Source: AV69 sp963742315 (GTDB lineage: Bacteria > Verrucomicrobiota > Verrucomicrobiia > Chthoniobacterales > UBA10450). Taken from it: a stretch of 64,000 nt of DNA. This document shows positions 63,555-64,000 of this stretch, piece by piece; within the stretch, counting starts at the first letter, position 1; each line of letters starts with the position of its first letter. Both the position numbers and the translations under genes were made by a program. The notes beneath the pieces were generated by a model. That model ran no database searches. It was not told the DNA's origin and worked only from the letters and a program-made list of their open reading frames with translations. Location of the stretch: assembly GCA_963742315.1 (NCBI GenBank), contig CAVULE010000013.1, forward strand, positions 186,001 to 250,000, in the 5' to 3' direction.

Positions 63555-63566
63555 GGACTTAGGTCG
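63555..63566. promoter_or_regulatory. DosR-like palindrome box 19 (GGACTTAGGTCG)
   Basis: One mismatch at the last base with flanks CTATG/TACATCG. It ends 99 bp upstream of the last gene in the window (63666). Confidence 0.55.
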
Positions 63567-63665
63567 TACATCGAAAATTCAGATGCTGCCTATAATTGGC
63601 CTTTCGCATCAGAAATTGGCGTGTCGCATCAGAAACAATCTTGAGAACAAACCAGAATTAATCCT

Positions 63666-64000
63666 ATGTCAACGCACCCCTTTCATTCCGTTCGCCCTCT
63701 CACGCGAGCGCTGAGCTCGCTCGTCCTCATCGTCGTACTCGTTATCGGGTTCTCGTTAGCCGCCTATGGTGCCAACCCCGTTGAAGAAATGGCCAAGGTG
63801 GGGACCACCGATCCAAAAGGCGATTCATGGCAGGCGATTCAGCATAGCCTCCAACAGTTCGCGCATCCGGAATTCATGCTGCGACTCTTCCTTAGCCTGA
63901 GCCTGGCTGTGGCCTGTGCGTGGGCCATCGCGTGGCATCCGCGCCGTTCCTCCCTGACGAATCCGCTCGCCGACCTCGAGGAGCGCAAGACGCTTATCCT
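63666..64000 (+). CDS. Membrane protein, 5-prime part only
   Basis: ATG 63666 opens a frame that runs off the window after about 111 residues. Two membrane segments (LVLIVVLVIGFSLAAYGANP, LRLFLSLSLAVACAWAIAWH) are separated by a periplasmic-type stretch (EEMAKVGTTDPKGDSWQAIQ), and the frame goes on ADLEERKTLIL, which could be the start of a further membrane domain. Family not assignable from the fragment. Confidence 0.65.
   Translation, partial: MSTHPFHSVRPLTRALSSLVLIVVLVIGFSLAAYGANPVEEMAKVGTTDPKGDSWQAIQHSLQQFAHPEFMLRLFLSLSLAVACAWAIAWHPRRSSLTNPLADLEERKTLI

Noticed and set aside
1..64000. Genomic island, prophage, CRISPR or tRNA-linked integration.
   Set aside because: No integrase, transposase, phage genes, spacer-repeat array or recognisable tRNA was seen, so mobile-element claims are not supported beyond the dispersed fragments.

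Overview
The window reads as one contiguous bacterial chromosome segment of moderately high GC, most likely from a soil Verrucomicrobium (Spartobacteria/Chthoniobacterales type). That placement is an inference from gene content: DUF3300, DUF2950 and DUF3302 envelope genes, several SpoIIAA-like small proteins and many FixJ-type sensor genes. No rRNA, tRNA, CRISPR array, phage module or transposase was seen.

Layout. 1-4.9 kb holds housekeeping genes: rsmA (cut by the window edge), a DUF697 protein, transketolase and an ICMT-like methyltransferase. 5.2-20.1 kb is a long minus-strand run of envelope and ion-homeostasis genes: DUF2950, DUF3300, an outer-membrane protein, a VIT/CCC1-like protein, SulP, PPK2, Cax, NhaA, SthA, an OprM-like lipoprotein, HlyD and DUF3302. 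20.7-26.6 kb has an L,D-transpeptidase, a BASS transporter, a SpoIIAA-like protein, a porin-like protein, a DUF4136 lipoprotein and a K+ channel. 27.0-38.1 kb is a plus-strand amino-acid decarboxylation cluster: Orn/Lys/Arg decarboxylase, AspT, AspD, periplasmic asparaginase, porin and a second AspT. 38.8-44.6 kb has a TRIC protein and a histidine kinase / FixJ regulator / single-receiver block. 44.8-64 kb alternates small secreted proteins, SpoIIAA-like paralogues, two more K+ channels, a phospholipase D lipoprotein, a MASE1 kinase, a rhodanese and unknown membrane proteins, separated by decayed gene fragments.

The most interesting signal is a palindrome, core RGACYWWRGTCY inside roughly TATRGGACCTTRGTCCYATA, found at 19 intergenic places and in no gene I could support. 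Ten copies match the core strictly, where about 0.25 would be expected by chance at equal base composition. In the seven clearest cases it ends 53-72 bp upstream of a start codon. The core resembles the mycobacterial DosR (DevR) box (GGGACTWWAGTCCC), which a NarL/FixJ-family response regulator binds. I infer a large stress regulon run by a FixJ-type regulator, possibly the one encoded at 40847-41503. It would cover the amino-acid decarboxylation cluster, envelope proteins, K+ channels, SpoIIAA-like proteins and a receiver protein.

Several otherwise well-conserved genes carry single frameshifts (sulP, hlyD, aspT1, aspD, two histidine kinases). This could be indel error in the assembly or real decay. 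Gene fossils, mostly 3-prime tails, are also frequent: SulP STAS tail, AspT tail, VIT head, AI-2E head, kinase pieces and a dispersed small gene family.
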